Of a DNA stretch of 27,008 nt, positions 10,337 to 20,845 are shown in pieces. The DNA comes from Trebouxia sp. TZW2008. Lineage: Eukaryota > Chlorophyta > Trebouxiophyceae > Trebouxiales > Trebouxiaceae. The position numbers were made by a program, and so were the translations under genes. The notes beneath the pieces are model-generated. The model had not been told where the DNA came from and made no database searches. It saw only the letters and a program-made list of their open reading frames with translations. Every line of letters begins with the position of its first letter. Within the stretch, counting starts at the first letter, position 1. The DNA lies in assembly GCA_002118135.1 (NCBI GenBank), contig BDIU01000302.1:1-27008 (forward strand), given 5' to 3'.

Positions 10337-12494
10337 TTACTTGGACATGAAACAGCTTGCAGCTATGCTGCAGACAATCAAGATCACCATCAACAAACTG
10401 TGTCTGTCACTGCTTTGTATCAAGCCCTGCCCACCTGATGATATTTGTCGAGTCTTGCAAAGGATCCTGGAAGGTTTTCAGGATGGCCTGAATGTTGTCC
10501 AATGCATTATCTCGCTTTTGCTGAGCTGCTGCAGTGCATGCTTTGACATACAGCTGCATGTCTTGATTGCTGCATAGACCCCTCACCAGTGCATCGAAAT
10601 GAAAAGTCTGCACAGTTCCTTCTGTACCCAGCTGCTGCATGGTGGCCTGCACTCACATGCGGCAAAAAGTGGCTTGCATTGACTTGGAGTCTTTCTTTGT
10701 GTTGCCAAAGCTGCTTTGACATTATACTGTGCTCCACATGCAAAAAGCATGATTAACATGATGCTGACATGGGTGCTTCTACATTGCTCCAAGCGTTGCT
10801 TCAAATGAAGACTTCTCGTGCATGGTGTACTACCAATGCATGAATTGTTGCTGTTGAGCATGCTTGCCTGAAGGACAAAGTCAGGGATGCTGGGCCAGCC
10901 ACCCAGTGACACTGCAGCTTCCGCGACAGCCAGACATGCTGTCACATCTTCAACTGTCCTCACTGCACTGCAGCAGCCTCAGTTCCGATGGCAGAGTCGT
11001 CAATGGGTACAGATGGTTGTGCAAAGACAGTAACAAACTTGCAGCAACCGTAAACGGGCATATATGCTTGATGTGGAACCTTGAGGTATCATTAGCTTGA
11101 ACAGCAGGTGGTGTATGGCACATGCGCTGTGCATTAGTCACACAATGTGAGCACAGGACTACAGGAGCACTTTTGAGTTGTGAATGCAGTCTTAGGCACG
11201 CAAGCATGATAGACTTGAAACAAGTTGCAGCCGCTGCCAATAAATGCATGCATGCATTGTTGCTGGGGCATCAGTAAGATGGCTTACGCAGATGGCTTTT
11301 GCCCTCAAAAGCTATGTGTCGCAGCTCCAGCAAAAAGTTTTCGTACAAGAAGGTGACCTCCAGGCTGTCCCACAGCTTGGGAAAGGCAAGCTTTGCAACA
11401 TCTCCTGAAAGGTGAGGCACTGCAGAACCTGCGTAGTCCACACTCTGAGTGGTTTTTGAACACAGGCTGCTTCGTTGATTGAAGTAAGCGCAATGCAGAG
11501 GGCATTCAACTTGTCTGTGAATGACAACACAGGCTGCTCAAGCATGCTAGTCTTGGCTTCTGGCTCTTAATGCAAGGTCATTGAAAGTTTGAGTTCAGAC
11601 ACATTTGTAGTAGTCTGCATAGCCTGCAAGGTTTTTGTGATGTCAGTCTTGCAGCTGAGCTCATTAAATTATTAAGTTCAGTTGGTTTGCTGGTGGTAGA
11701 AAAGCGCTGTGCTGAGGGACAGCACCCAATATACTGAACAAGCAATTGCCATTTACATTACATTGCAGCATGAGGGATACACTTGCAGGCAAGGTCAGCT
11801 TAGCCCACCAGACGGAAGCAAGGGAGTGGCAGCCTTGAAGGCAGACCGCGTCACTCTCAGTGGGACATCTGGACACAACATCAGCAGCAGGCTGTGCATG
11901 TCCTGAAGGGTGAAAGTGACATCTTTCCTGCGACCAACATAGGGAGAATTGGGCGGCTAACCACAGCACACATTCAGCGGTGGACTGAAGCATGTCCTGC
12001 ACAGAAGGCATGCTGCATTGCAATGTTGAGGCAGCATCAGGACAGAAAGCACAGGCAGTCAGTTCCCACAACAACTCAGTTTTGTCTTTGCTACCTTGCA
12101 ATAGGCAGTAAGACCTCAAAAGCGGCGCCAAGGAAGCTCAAGCGGTTCCACGGAGTTGCAGCAACGTAGTCAAACTCCCTGCCTTGCACGTGCTGGCCTC
12201 GCGCAACTGCAGTCAAATAATTTGAAGCCAGCCGGCTGCCGTCTCCAGCGGCACTACTTCCCAGCAGTCTGCACATCCAATTCACGATTACGGTACCACC
12301 ATGGCTACCTGCTTTACCATACAAAAATGACAGAAAGGCGGCTAGAAGCCGCGCAGTAAGCGCTGATCACCTCAGCAGATCAGAGATGTAGACGTGAAGA
12401 TGTTGCTGTATCAAGCGTTGCTCAGGGGCAGCTGCAACCTGCATATGCCAGCCTCACTTGCGGCCGAATCGTCTGAGTTTGTATTTGCAAGCAT
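10337..12494 (-). CDS. CSTPP1: CSTPP1 (C11orf49)-like tubulin polyglutamylase complex regulator
   Basis: Exons in transcript order are 12458-12494, 12095-12362, 11809-11927, 11288-11404, 10868-10962, 10435-10646 and 10337-10367. They total 879 nt (292 aa) with every phase matching. The best segment is REFDYVAATPWNRLSFLG (residues 74-91), followed by KDVTFTLQDMHSLLLMLCPD and VPLRVTRSAF. This parallels, from memory, the human C11orf49 order REF-x2-V-x-ATP-x-NR-x-SFL then H-x-LL-x2-LCPD-x-PL. In animals the protein sits at centriolar satellites and helps assemble the tubulin polyglutamylase complex, and it is largely confined to ciliated lineages. Intron 5 begins GCAAGC, so it is a GC-AG intron. 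The 3' end is ambiguous: reading on from exon 6 gives a stop at 10407 (291 aa) instead of splicing to the last 31-nt exon. Initiation at ATG 12494 rests on phase and a GTGAGG donor. Confidence 0.75.
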
Positions 12495-12551
12495 CAGGAC
12501 GCAAGGCCTTCGCACAGAGATTAAACTCGCAAAGAGATCGAGCGAGCCTTA

Positions 12552-12583
<32 letters not shown>

Positions 12584-12701
12584 CGTACGCTGCACAACTG
12601 CTGCCTTGCAGCAGAAGCGCAAGTACAGTGCTGCTGTGCCACGGTGTGCAACAGGGCCCCCTTTGTCAATGACCTGGCGTTGCGAAGTCATGCAGCAGGC
12701 C
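12495..12701. promoter_or_regulatory. Short bidirectional promoter region between CSTPP1-like and coiled-coil genes
   Basis: Only 207 bp separate the two head-to-head start codons (12494 minus, 12702 plus), so both 5' UTRs and any promoter elements must lie here or inside the genes. An (ACGC)n microsatellite occupies the middle. No TATA box is evident. Confidence 0.55.
12551..12584. repeat. (ACGC)n microsatellite, about 8.5 units
   Basis: A perfect tetranucleotide repeat lies inside the compact divergent promoter region, about 60 bp from the CSTPP1-like start and 120 bp from the coiled-coil gene start. Alternating purine-pyrimidine sequence of this kind can adopt Z-DNA; that is a general property, not shown here. 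Confidence 0.95.
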
Positions 12702-15700
12702 ATGGCAAGTTCGTTCAATGCAGTAGCCACGCCTGGAGTCGCTGTAGGGAGGGTGCAAGTAAGCCCCTTTTCGAAACAGCTTATTGCTGGAAGTCGACCA
12801 ACTGACTGTATAGATTGCATCCCCGCAGATTGCAGAGCCACGCGAGGGTCAGGAGTCTAGGGCCAAGTTTGCCGACCACCACGCTCGAGACAACAAAGTG
12901 CCACTGGGTGCCATCAGCCGTGACAACTTGATTTCATCAGCCTGGTGAGAGACAAAAGTCGTAGCTGCTGCTATTCAACTTTAAGCCTGCAAATATTGTT
13001 CGTTTTGGACGCCTCTTGTGGCTCACTACTGTTGCTTAGGCATGTTTTTGATGCAGGTATGATGCAGGACAGCAGCAGCGTTTCATTTCTGCTGCTGCAA
13101 CTCAGGAGAGTCAGTCTCAGCAAGACTTCAGGCTTATGCAGAATATGGCCAGGTGATTCACTCGCAACTCTGCCTGTGTCATTCAGTCCCCTGCAGCAAG
13201 CTAGCGATAGTCAGTTTAGCGCTGACCTGTACAATCAAATTGTTCAAGACTCCGAAACTTACTGTTGACAAAGTTGCAATCAAGATGTGAGTCACATCCT
13301 TCTCTTTTCCAGGCTGATAGGCGGAGTCAGCGGCAACAGTCAGCAAATAGCACTTCCTGAGGTACATGCTGCAGCTGCCAAGCTCCAGCTCAAGGGTGGG
13401 CATCATGCACAGCCTCAAGTTGCTCAGAACTCAGGGCAGCCTGCCTTGCACCTGGTGGAAAAGGATGCACCTGCACAGAAATTGGACAGCGGGCAACATC
13501 CTGCAAGGTGTGGCAAAGAATTTTGCCTGTGAACCAAATAACAGCAACAATCTTCTTGCTGGTTGTGGTTCTGGACATAATGTACGTGGCAGCAACAGTG
13601 TTGTTGCTGATGGTGGAGACCTCCTGCTGTGGTGTGTTTGTAAGCAGCTAATTAAAGCCTTGGTGCACAGGTCTGTGAACGCCAACTTCCGTGGTGTATA
13701 TGCACGCCTGTCCAAGGTGCAAACTTGCCTCTTGAAAGTTGAAGCCAAGCTTGAGTCGCTACAAGCCAGACAGCGTGCTGAAAGGGCCAAACTCGCCTTT
13801 CAAAAAGCTTCAAATGTGAGACACACTCCCATGCAGCCAGCCCTTGGGCCTTTTGCAGTCAGCTCAGGCACAGCTTTGCAGAAGCAGAAGCAGCCTCAGA
13901 TTGCAGGCGGTGCTGGAAATCAGCAGCTGCAGAAGTGTGAGCGCTCTTCAGACCAGCTGACCAGTTCAGGGCTGATCCCATCACGGAGATCAGAACTCAG
14001 CCAGTCTCAACAGACTCAGTCTGAGCCAAAAGCTGTCAGCGATACTGACGACCCACTGGTCCTGGCTAGCAAACCTCAGAAGTTTGGCAGTCTCTCCTTG
14101 AGCGACACTGACAATTCGCCTGCTGCTTTTGACTTGCTGGGTTCGGGGGAGCATCCTCCAGTCCTGCAGCAGTCTGAGCCAAACGCTGCTGTTGGCGCTG
14201 ACGAGTCACCTGCTGGCTCTCGCGTGCTGACCTCAGAAGAGCATTCGACATTTCTGCTGCAGTCTGAGTCAAACACTGCCAGCAAGAGTGACACTTCACA
14301 TGTTAGCTCTGACTTTTTCAGCACAGGGGGGCATTCTCAATTCCTGCAGCAGCAGCTTGCTGAGTTGCAAGCTGCAAAGATTGCAAAGCAGCAGCAGCTA
14401 CAGGCAACCATTGACAAGTGCAAGCGGGACAAGGAAGAGCTGGAAAGCGGAGTGAACCGGAAGATATCTGCTCTAGAGCAAAAGTACCAGCATGAACTGG
14501 ACACAGCTCAGCAGAAGTTCCAGCAAGGGACTGAGCAGCATCTGTTGAAGATGGCTGACTTGAAACGCGCCTCAGAACAACAGCAAAGAGATGCTGACAG
14601 GCGTGTGAACCCGATCCTGCGAGCTAAACAGGAAGCTTTGGCTGCAACGGACCCACTGTTGCAGGAAATGCTGCGTGGCCTGAGTGACCCCTCTAGGTAT
14701 AGTCTCAAGGTTGCACAACACCTTCCGAGGGATTGTCAAGCAGCGACTCTGCAACACACAGGTTTCAACAGCAGTTGTGCACAAATTGACATTGTGGGTA
14801 TGATGCAGCAGTGAAGCTTTGTTGCAATTTGTTTATTTATGTTTTCAGCCAGCCATGCCTACACAAAAACACCTTCTCATGTTCCTGGTTTGGCATGCAG
14901 CATTACTGCGCATTACTTGCTCCCTCTCCCTCTGGGTTCCCGCTGCTCAGCACATCTTCCACTTCGCGACGATTATATGTAGTGCATAGCCTGTAATCCA
15001 TTGCCGCAAGTGCTACAGTGTTGGTCTGATAAGTTGAACACAGTTTTGCTGAGAAGTGTATGCCAACTGGTCAATTGCCATTTGGCCTCATTGACCTTAC
15101 AGTGTTATGAAAGAATGACTGAATCACTGAATGCATGCACGACTAAATGAATGAATGACTGGCTGCAGGGCCAATGAGATTGCAGTAAAGGTCCAGCCTA
15201 TGGTTGAAGCCCACTTCAAGTCAGAGCTGTGTCGTGCCCGCAATGCACTAGACTACAGAACCAGGGATCAGGCTGAGTGGGAACGCTATCATCAGCAGCG
15301 TGTTGCAACCAAGATCAGGTTGGTGTCAATCCGTTTTTGTCCCTGCAGCTTGACATTGATTGTTTTGATAGATGATGGTGCATCCTCTGCTTTCCCTGTA
15401 GACACAATGTGCAGCATGCGCATACGCAACATTGTGGACTGCATAGCCTTCACTGTCTTTCAGCTATGGTACTGCGGTGTGAAAACCTTTACTCAAAGGC
15501 ACATTGAATCACAAAATGAGCTTCATCTGGCATGCCTCGGTAGCCACTGCAGAATGCTAAGCGAGACTTGCAGTCATGTTTGACTCCCAGCCTTGCATCA
15601 GAAGACAAAACAAATTGCTGTTTGCAGCATTTGTGATGTTGCCTGAGGTCAAAGCTTGTAGGTGCTGCAACACGTATGCCATTGCACTACAGAAGATATT

Positions 15701-16220
15701 GTTCTGAATCGACAGACTGGCAAGTCTAGAAGTATGCCAACGCCTCCCATCACAAAGTCAATCAGCTCTGCATACCAAGTCCTGTGTTCTGCACTTTGCG
15801 TCATGTCCAACTTCATTGGGCGCGCATTGTCACAGGATCATACCTTCAATCTCTGCACAATTGTACTTGTCAGTGACCACTGCTGTTGCCACAAATGCAG
15901 ACAACTTGCTCCGCCCTGATTGCTTTCTATGCACACGCAGGCTCATGAATGAACGACACCATCTGAAAGTAAGGATCAGCAATCTACAGGGACAAGAAAC
16001 ATACTTGCAGGGCCAGACGCACAAGTGCCCAGTTGACCCAAATCCCTGCATCGGCCGAGGCCATTCAGCCATTATCAATCCAGCGTATCGATCAAAGCCA
16101 GTCCTCAGACAGCCTACATGTGTACCGTTGAAAATGGGGAGAACAGTTTACCCAATGCCTGCGCATGACATTGATGACCCTCTACTGGTCAGCGTGGATT
16201 TCACATGCAAGCTCAGGTAG
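12702..16220 (+). CDS. Large coiled-coil protein of unknown function, seven exons
   Basis: Exons are 12702-12758, 12829-12944, 13057-13152, 13313-13507, 13671-14696, 15169-15318 and 15941-16220, totalling 1920 nt (639 aa). All junctions have GT-AG borders and consistent phase; from exon 2 onward every intron is phase 2. I do not recognise the family. Visible parts are: a basic N-terminal region with KVPLGAISRDNL (about residues 43-54); a Gln-rich stretch; a first coiled coil (about 160-205); three 30-residue Ser/Asp/Glu-rich repeats (292-381); a long coiled coil (about 379-468) with Lys/Glu/Gln heptads; and a Cys/Pro-containing C-terminus. There are no membrane segments or catalytic motifs. 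It shares a 207-bp promoter region with the CSTPP1-like gene, so a centriolar or microtubule role is a reasonable guess only. The last exon could continue past the TAG if AG/GTAGGT at 16216 is used as a donor. Confidence 0.75.
14080..14349 (+). repeat. Three in-frame 90-nt coding repeats
   Basis: Units at 14080-14169, 14170-14259 and 14260-14349 each encode 30 residues in the coiled-coil protein. The later two begin QSEPNAAV and QSESNTAS; shared positions include an acidic residue before Ser, a Leu/Phe pair and a terminal (E/G)H. A further partial match (QSEPKAVSDTDD) precedes the first unit. The repeats are diverged at the DNA level but keep the frame exactly, which supports this region being translated. 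Confidence 0.75.
15319..15940. other. Large intron of the coiled-coil gene, nothing else recognised
   Basis: A 622-nt interval between exons 6 and 7 runs from a GTTGGT donor to a GCACACGCAG acceptor. Frames open here (for example 15662-15919) show no domain. I see no nested gene. Confidence 0.5.
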
Positions 16221-17524
16221 GTCATGAGGCCAGGCTTGTCTCTCAGCAAATGCCTGGGAATGCCTGACACTGTGCTTGTGCTTGCAAAGCAGTTGACCTT
16301 GTACAAACATCTGATCTTGGACTACTAAGTGACTAACAACTAATCAGACGTCTGATCTTTAAGTGCAAGCCTGTGTGACATGTGTTTGAACAGTGAACGT
16401 ATTCAAGATCATAATGATGATTTGCAGGCAGTCTTGGGATGACACAGAGATATTAACATGATCACAGCTGGTCGGCGGTGCTGTTGGTGATGCATCTGTC
16501 AGACATGTCACGGTGTGTATCAAGCACGCAAGATGATTGCAGCAGGGGTGTCAAATCCACATGATCTCTATATGTATCACTAGGCAAGGAAATTATCACA
16601 AAATGAGCATGAATTGTATCAAAGTAATTGAATTGTAATGCTTAAGATGTGATGACTGCTAAAATTGCTCCTGATGTCATGGCAACGTGATGAACTGAGT
16701 GTTTATTGTGATTCAGAAAATAATGTCAGCAACTAAACGTTGCATGTTTATTGGGATTCAGGAAAATAATGCCAGCAACTAACTGCTGTGCTGCATGCAT
16801 ACGCCTTGACTGTGACGATTGTTTCACCAACAGGAAATCTGCTGAGCTATGATGTGGCATGAGCAATAATATGATACACTTGCTCGGTCTGCTTGCCTGC
16901 TAGCTGGAATGGGCAAACATTTAAGATCTTAGCCATGCTGTCAATCATGCCAAAACTGAGGGTGGCAATATGATCCAATTTGACTGTATGCTAGTCAGCT
17001 GCAAGCGCAGTGATACAGCACCAGCTGCAGGCAACTTGGCTGACAAGCCCCAAATTGTGCCAAGTCTGCCGGCGCCCCTGAACGGTGCCATCAAGTGACT
17101 CTGGCTTGTGCCCTGCCTGTCAACAGTCTGTGAGAGCACTGAGACTTGCACACTCAGCTGCGGTTTCCTCTCTTTCATACCTCCCCTGATGTGAATCGTG
17201 TCCACCTCATGTTTTCCCTGATTCTGTGCCTCAAGCTCCAGTGGTGCAAAAATTGATAACAACTGGCACAAAGTTGCTGGTGTGGTGCTTGCAGCAAATG
17301 GGTGCTGGTGTCAGGTGGTGGCCAGCCGTGCTGTCACAGGATGACTTGCAGACTACCTCCCTGCAGAAAAAAGGCAACCTATTTGCATTACCTTGCAGAT
17401 TGGTAGAGATTGCAGCGCTCTAAAGCAACTGCATGCACATCATGTATGTTGGTGAGCACGATAACATACGTCCTTTGCCAGCTTTGGCAAACCTGATAAG
17501 GAGCAGTCTGCATTCTGCAAATGG
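16221..17524. other. Tail-to-tail intergenic region, no supported gene
   Basis: It lies between the coiled-coil gene (+) and the tandem array behind the NmrA-like gene (-). The minus strand has a pyrimidine-rich TTTTTTCTGCAG acceptor near 17367 followed by about 40 open codons, which could be an exon of an unrecognised transcript, but I cannot connect it in phase to anything. A 37-bp direct duplication sits at 16700-16782. Confidence 0.45.
16700..16782. repeat. Direct duplication of about 37 bp
   Basis: The segments 16700-16736 and 16745-16782 share TGTTTATTG-GATTCAG-AAAATAATG-CAGCAACTAA with two or three substitutions and one single-base indel, separated by 8 bp. No function is evident. Confidence 0.85.
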
Positions 17525-18200
17525 GGCTTTGCACCACACAACATGCCTGTTCTCAAAGACATACAGTGCAGACAATACCTCGCAACAGAGACATGCTGCA
17601 GGCCCAAGGACTCACCTTGCTTTTGTGGACCTTTTTGAAGAACTTTGTCAGATAGCTCTCTACTGTGATGACGGAAACTTCTGGGTACAGACCACTGGGC
17701 TCAACAATATGCCTGTTGTTGATACAAATACAGAAATTGCAGATAAGTCTTCACAACAGAAGCATGTTGTAGGCTCAAGGACTCACCTTGCTTATGGACC
17801 CTGTTTGAACAAATTTGTCAGGTAGCTCTGCACAGTGTGGTCGGAACTTCTGGGTATAGAGCAGTGGGTACTACAATGTATCTGCTCTCAATGCAAATAC
17901 AAAGGTTGCAGACAGGACCCAAGTCTCAACAAACACTACAAGATCTCACCTTGCTTTTGTGGACCTTGTTTGAACAATTCTGTCAAGTAGGTCTCCACTA
18001 GTGGGAAGTTCTGGAGACGATGTGCTGGCTTCAACAATGTTCCTATTCTTGATGCAAATACAGCAATTGCAGACAAGACTTCACAACAGAGGCATGCTGT
18101 AGATTCAACACTCACCTTGCTTTTGTGGACCTTGTTCAAACAAATCTGTCAGGTAGCTCTCCACAGTGGTAATGGGAACTTCTGGATATAGAGCAGCGGC
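17525..18200. repeat. Tandem array of the 3' end of NmrA-gene exon 5
   Basis: On the minus strand each unit contains CCAG-AAGTTCC, a GTGGAGA(G/C)CTAC-like segment, then TCCACAAAAGCAAG followed by GTGAG. The anchor CTCACCTTGC (plus strand) occurs at 17611 (A), 17782 (B, slightly altered), 17945 (C) and 18111 (D, the real exon), so periods are 171, 163 and 166 bp. A truncated fifth unit covers about 17525-17610. Copy A keeps the frame for LYPEVSVITVESYLTKFF before a one-base deletion; copy B has a frameshift and stops; copy C keeps VETYLTELFKQGPQKQ. See findings. Confidence 0.9.
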
Positions 18201-20845
18201 CCTAACACCATCAACAGGAATTGGTTGCACTGCCTCTCCATCAATCCAGAAACCCTTGACCAGCTTTAAAAAGGTTTCATTGCTGTAGTTGTCTGATGTC
18301 CGCATTGACAGTGTTCCTTCTGCATGACATGCTAATGACAAGATGTTTTGTTGTAAGTGTACATCATCCCTATGCTGTTGTGAGATGATTGCTGGAATGA
18401 TGTGACATGTGCATTGATCTGCATAACATTGGAATCTTCATGTGAGATGTCTTGCTGTAGTTGTTGTGTTGTGTTGATGTGAGTGAGTGCCTGTAATTAT
18501 CCGACGTCTGCACTTCAGTGCTTTTTCTGCGTAACATTGTGATGCTGATGTGGGACGATGGCCACAGTTGCCCGATGGCTGCATTGGGGGCTGCTACCTG
18601 TTGAAGTGCAGATGGTTGTTGTTGACTGTGCAATGCACAAGGCTTTGTTTCAGCCAGCTGACTGAGGTTGCATACCCCAAAAACCAACAGCTGCTCAACG
18701 CATGCCAAGTCATGTGCAAGCCATTCAACATGCAGTCAGCACAGGATCATCCACTCATCCTACCTTTGATCTGCTGATCTAGCTCCTCAGCGCTCATGAC
18801 TTTCCTGCTGAGTTTTTGGCCAGAAATACGTTCCCACAGCGCAATGAGATCATTCTGGGACGCCTGGTTGACTGATGGACACACGATGACGCGCTTATTC
18901 TCAGTTCTGGGATCCACCAAAGCTTTTGCAGCATAGGTCACTATGTCCTGCATTGCATTTGCCAGTCCTGCAAGGCACACAAGTCATTGTCACACAGCAA
19001 TGGTGCTGAAGCTGCGTTGAAATATAAGTTAATCATTCTGAGTCATCCTGAGGCAATTGACTGCTTAAATTGTTTCCTCGATGTTCTTGACACACAGGTG
19101 AGGCGTAGGTCACTATGTCCTGCATTGCATTTTCCAGCCCTGGAAAGCCACACAAGTCAATGTCAGGCAGTAACGGTGCTAAAGCTGCTTTGAAAAGGCA
19201 CATAAGTCATCCTGAGTCATCCTAATGCAGTTGACTGCTTGACTGTGTTGCAGGCCCTCGATGTTCCTGCCATTGTTGACTGCTTAAGCTGTTCATCAGG
19301 TCTTGCATATTCCTAGCAGGCAGATGCAGTTTACTGGCCAGCTGCAATGTACATGAGAGCGTATGCAGTCCATGGTGCAGATGCCTGTCATGCATCAAAT
19401 GATGTGGCAAGGTGTGATCAAGCATTGCATTGGATTGTGGATGCTCCATCGTGGGGGCTTTGTTGAGTTGTACAGCCACAGAGTGCATTGGCCATGAGGC
19501 AAAGGCATCAGCAGTCATGCCAACATGTACCAAACATGAGGGGCTGCACAGGATCACACAGCTTTTCCCAGCAGATTTGTTGCAGGTGTGTGTGTTCTGG
19601 GTGACAAACACTGACATGATCTACAAGAGATGCGCAAGCAGCACCTTTGACATTGCCATCCCCAAAGACCAGGACTGGGTCTGGTGGATACGTCTGACCC
19701 AACACTCCCAAGCCTGCAAGAATCTATATTGATCACAGGTTTGATTGATTTGCCTAGCTACAAAGTACATTTGAACAGAATGATTTGGACGCACTTACTG
19801 CTTCTGTAGGCGCCTAGCAGGCTTCCAGTATCTTACTTGCAAGCGTGTAGATTGCGATGATGATGTTGAGTGTCTGATGATGATCATAGTGAGTGTCTTG
19901 TCTAAAGCAGCAAATCACCATACACAACACTCAATTTGCAATACACAGGATTCGAAAGTAGGAATCACTAAGGTGCAGTGCAAATTGTGAAACATGCAAC
20001 ACGTTGGGGCCGACACATAGTACCCAATCTGCAAGGATTTTACAGCACCAAGCATCGACATGCAGGGCATGGTCCACAGTAATGCTATGCGTGGCAGTAT
20101 GCCACTCAAATACAGCTGGCAGCACAAAATGGCAGCAGCAGTATGCTCCTCCAGATGCTCTGTAGCATCATGGCGTGCAACATTTGGTCACAACTAGGTA
20201 TGTGCATCTTGCATTTTACTCACTACACTCAATTGACAAGATCGCATGAGTACAGTACAGAGGCATGGCATGCTCACCTGGGTACCAATGTTCCATGAAG
20301 CCATTTGATGAAACAATCGTGTATGGCAAGTTCGTCTCTTGCAGAAGCTTTTGAATTTTTCGTTTGGGCTCAAAGAGCTCTGGCGTCGTCGTTGATCCAG
20401 CAGTCAGGTCATAGCTGAACTCGGATGGCAGAAATCTCTTGACAGTACCACATTTCAAGCTGGCGCTGATCAGATGCTGCTGATTCAAGAGCTGCTCGCC
20501 TGCAGGCAGGACGTCGCCCGAGTGGTAATCTGAGCAAGCGACGCATGTTGTGCCTGCAACCTTGCGACATCTTATGTGCGCGATATAAGCTTGACCTGCA
20601 ACGGCGCAGACGACTGCTTCAATCGGGTGTAGCAAGTCGAACACGGCTTGCAAGGAATGGGCGTCAGTCAAGTCCCCGGACACGACCTGTGCGCCGGCAC
20701 GTTCAATGCGAGACACCTGGGCTGCCTTCGCTGTTCGAGAGCTACTGCGTATAAGCGCGAAGACGTTGTGGCCCTCTTCGATCAATGCCAGAGCCAAGGG
20801 CACACCGATGTCTCCAGTAGCTCCTACTACTAACGTGCGCACCAT
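18105..20845 (-). CDS. NmrA/isoflavone-reductase-like NAD(P)H-dependent oxidoreductase, five exons
   Basis: Exons in transcript order are 20596-20845, 20278-20499, 19645-19713, 18764-18967 and 18105-18319, totalling 960 nt (319 aa), a typical length for the family. Every junction is phase 1. The Rossmann nucleotide-binding loop is VVGATGDIG (residues 6-14), with Arg33 after beta-2 placed to bind the NADPH phosphate. GEQLLNQQHLISASL, KRFLPSEFSYDL (Lys104, a candidate catalytic Lys) and VFGDGNVK are family hallmarks, as is the C-terminal LYPEVPITTVESYL. Relatives in plants reduce isoflavones, pinoresinol or phenylcoumaran; the algal substrate cannot be read from sequence. The protein is presumably cytosolic (no signal peptide). 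The stop at 18105 is only reached if the strong donor CAAG/GTGAGT inside exon 5 is not used. Extra copies of exon 4's start and exon 5's tail flank the gene's own exons. Confidence 0.9.
19106..19200. repeat. Duplicate of the NmrA exon 4 start and upstream intron
   Basis: Sequence beginning TAGGTCACTATGTCCTGCAT at 19106 repeats that at 18934, an offset of 172 bp. It covers the first 35 or so coding bases of exon 4 and adjoining intron. Read on the minus strand, the copy encodes a GLENAMQDIVTYA-like peptide against GLANAMQDIVTYA in the gene. The acceptor AG directly before it is altered, so it is probably non-functional. Confidence 0.85.

Noticed and set aside
13366..14814. Uninterrupted 482-codon plus-strand ORF taken as a stand-alone gene
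   Set aside because: Its first 100 codons and last 39 read through intron sequence. Splicing at 13507/13671 and 14696/15169 joins it in phase with upstream and downstream exons of the coiled-coil gene.
16945..17271. 108-codon minus-strand ORF and adjacent acceptor near 17367
   Set aside because: The acceptor is good, but I could not join the frame to the NmrA-like gene (phase gives an immediate stop) or identify the peptide.
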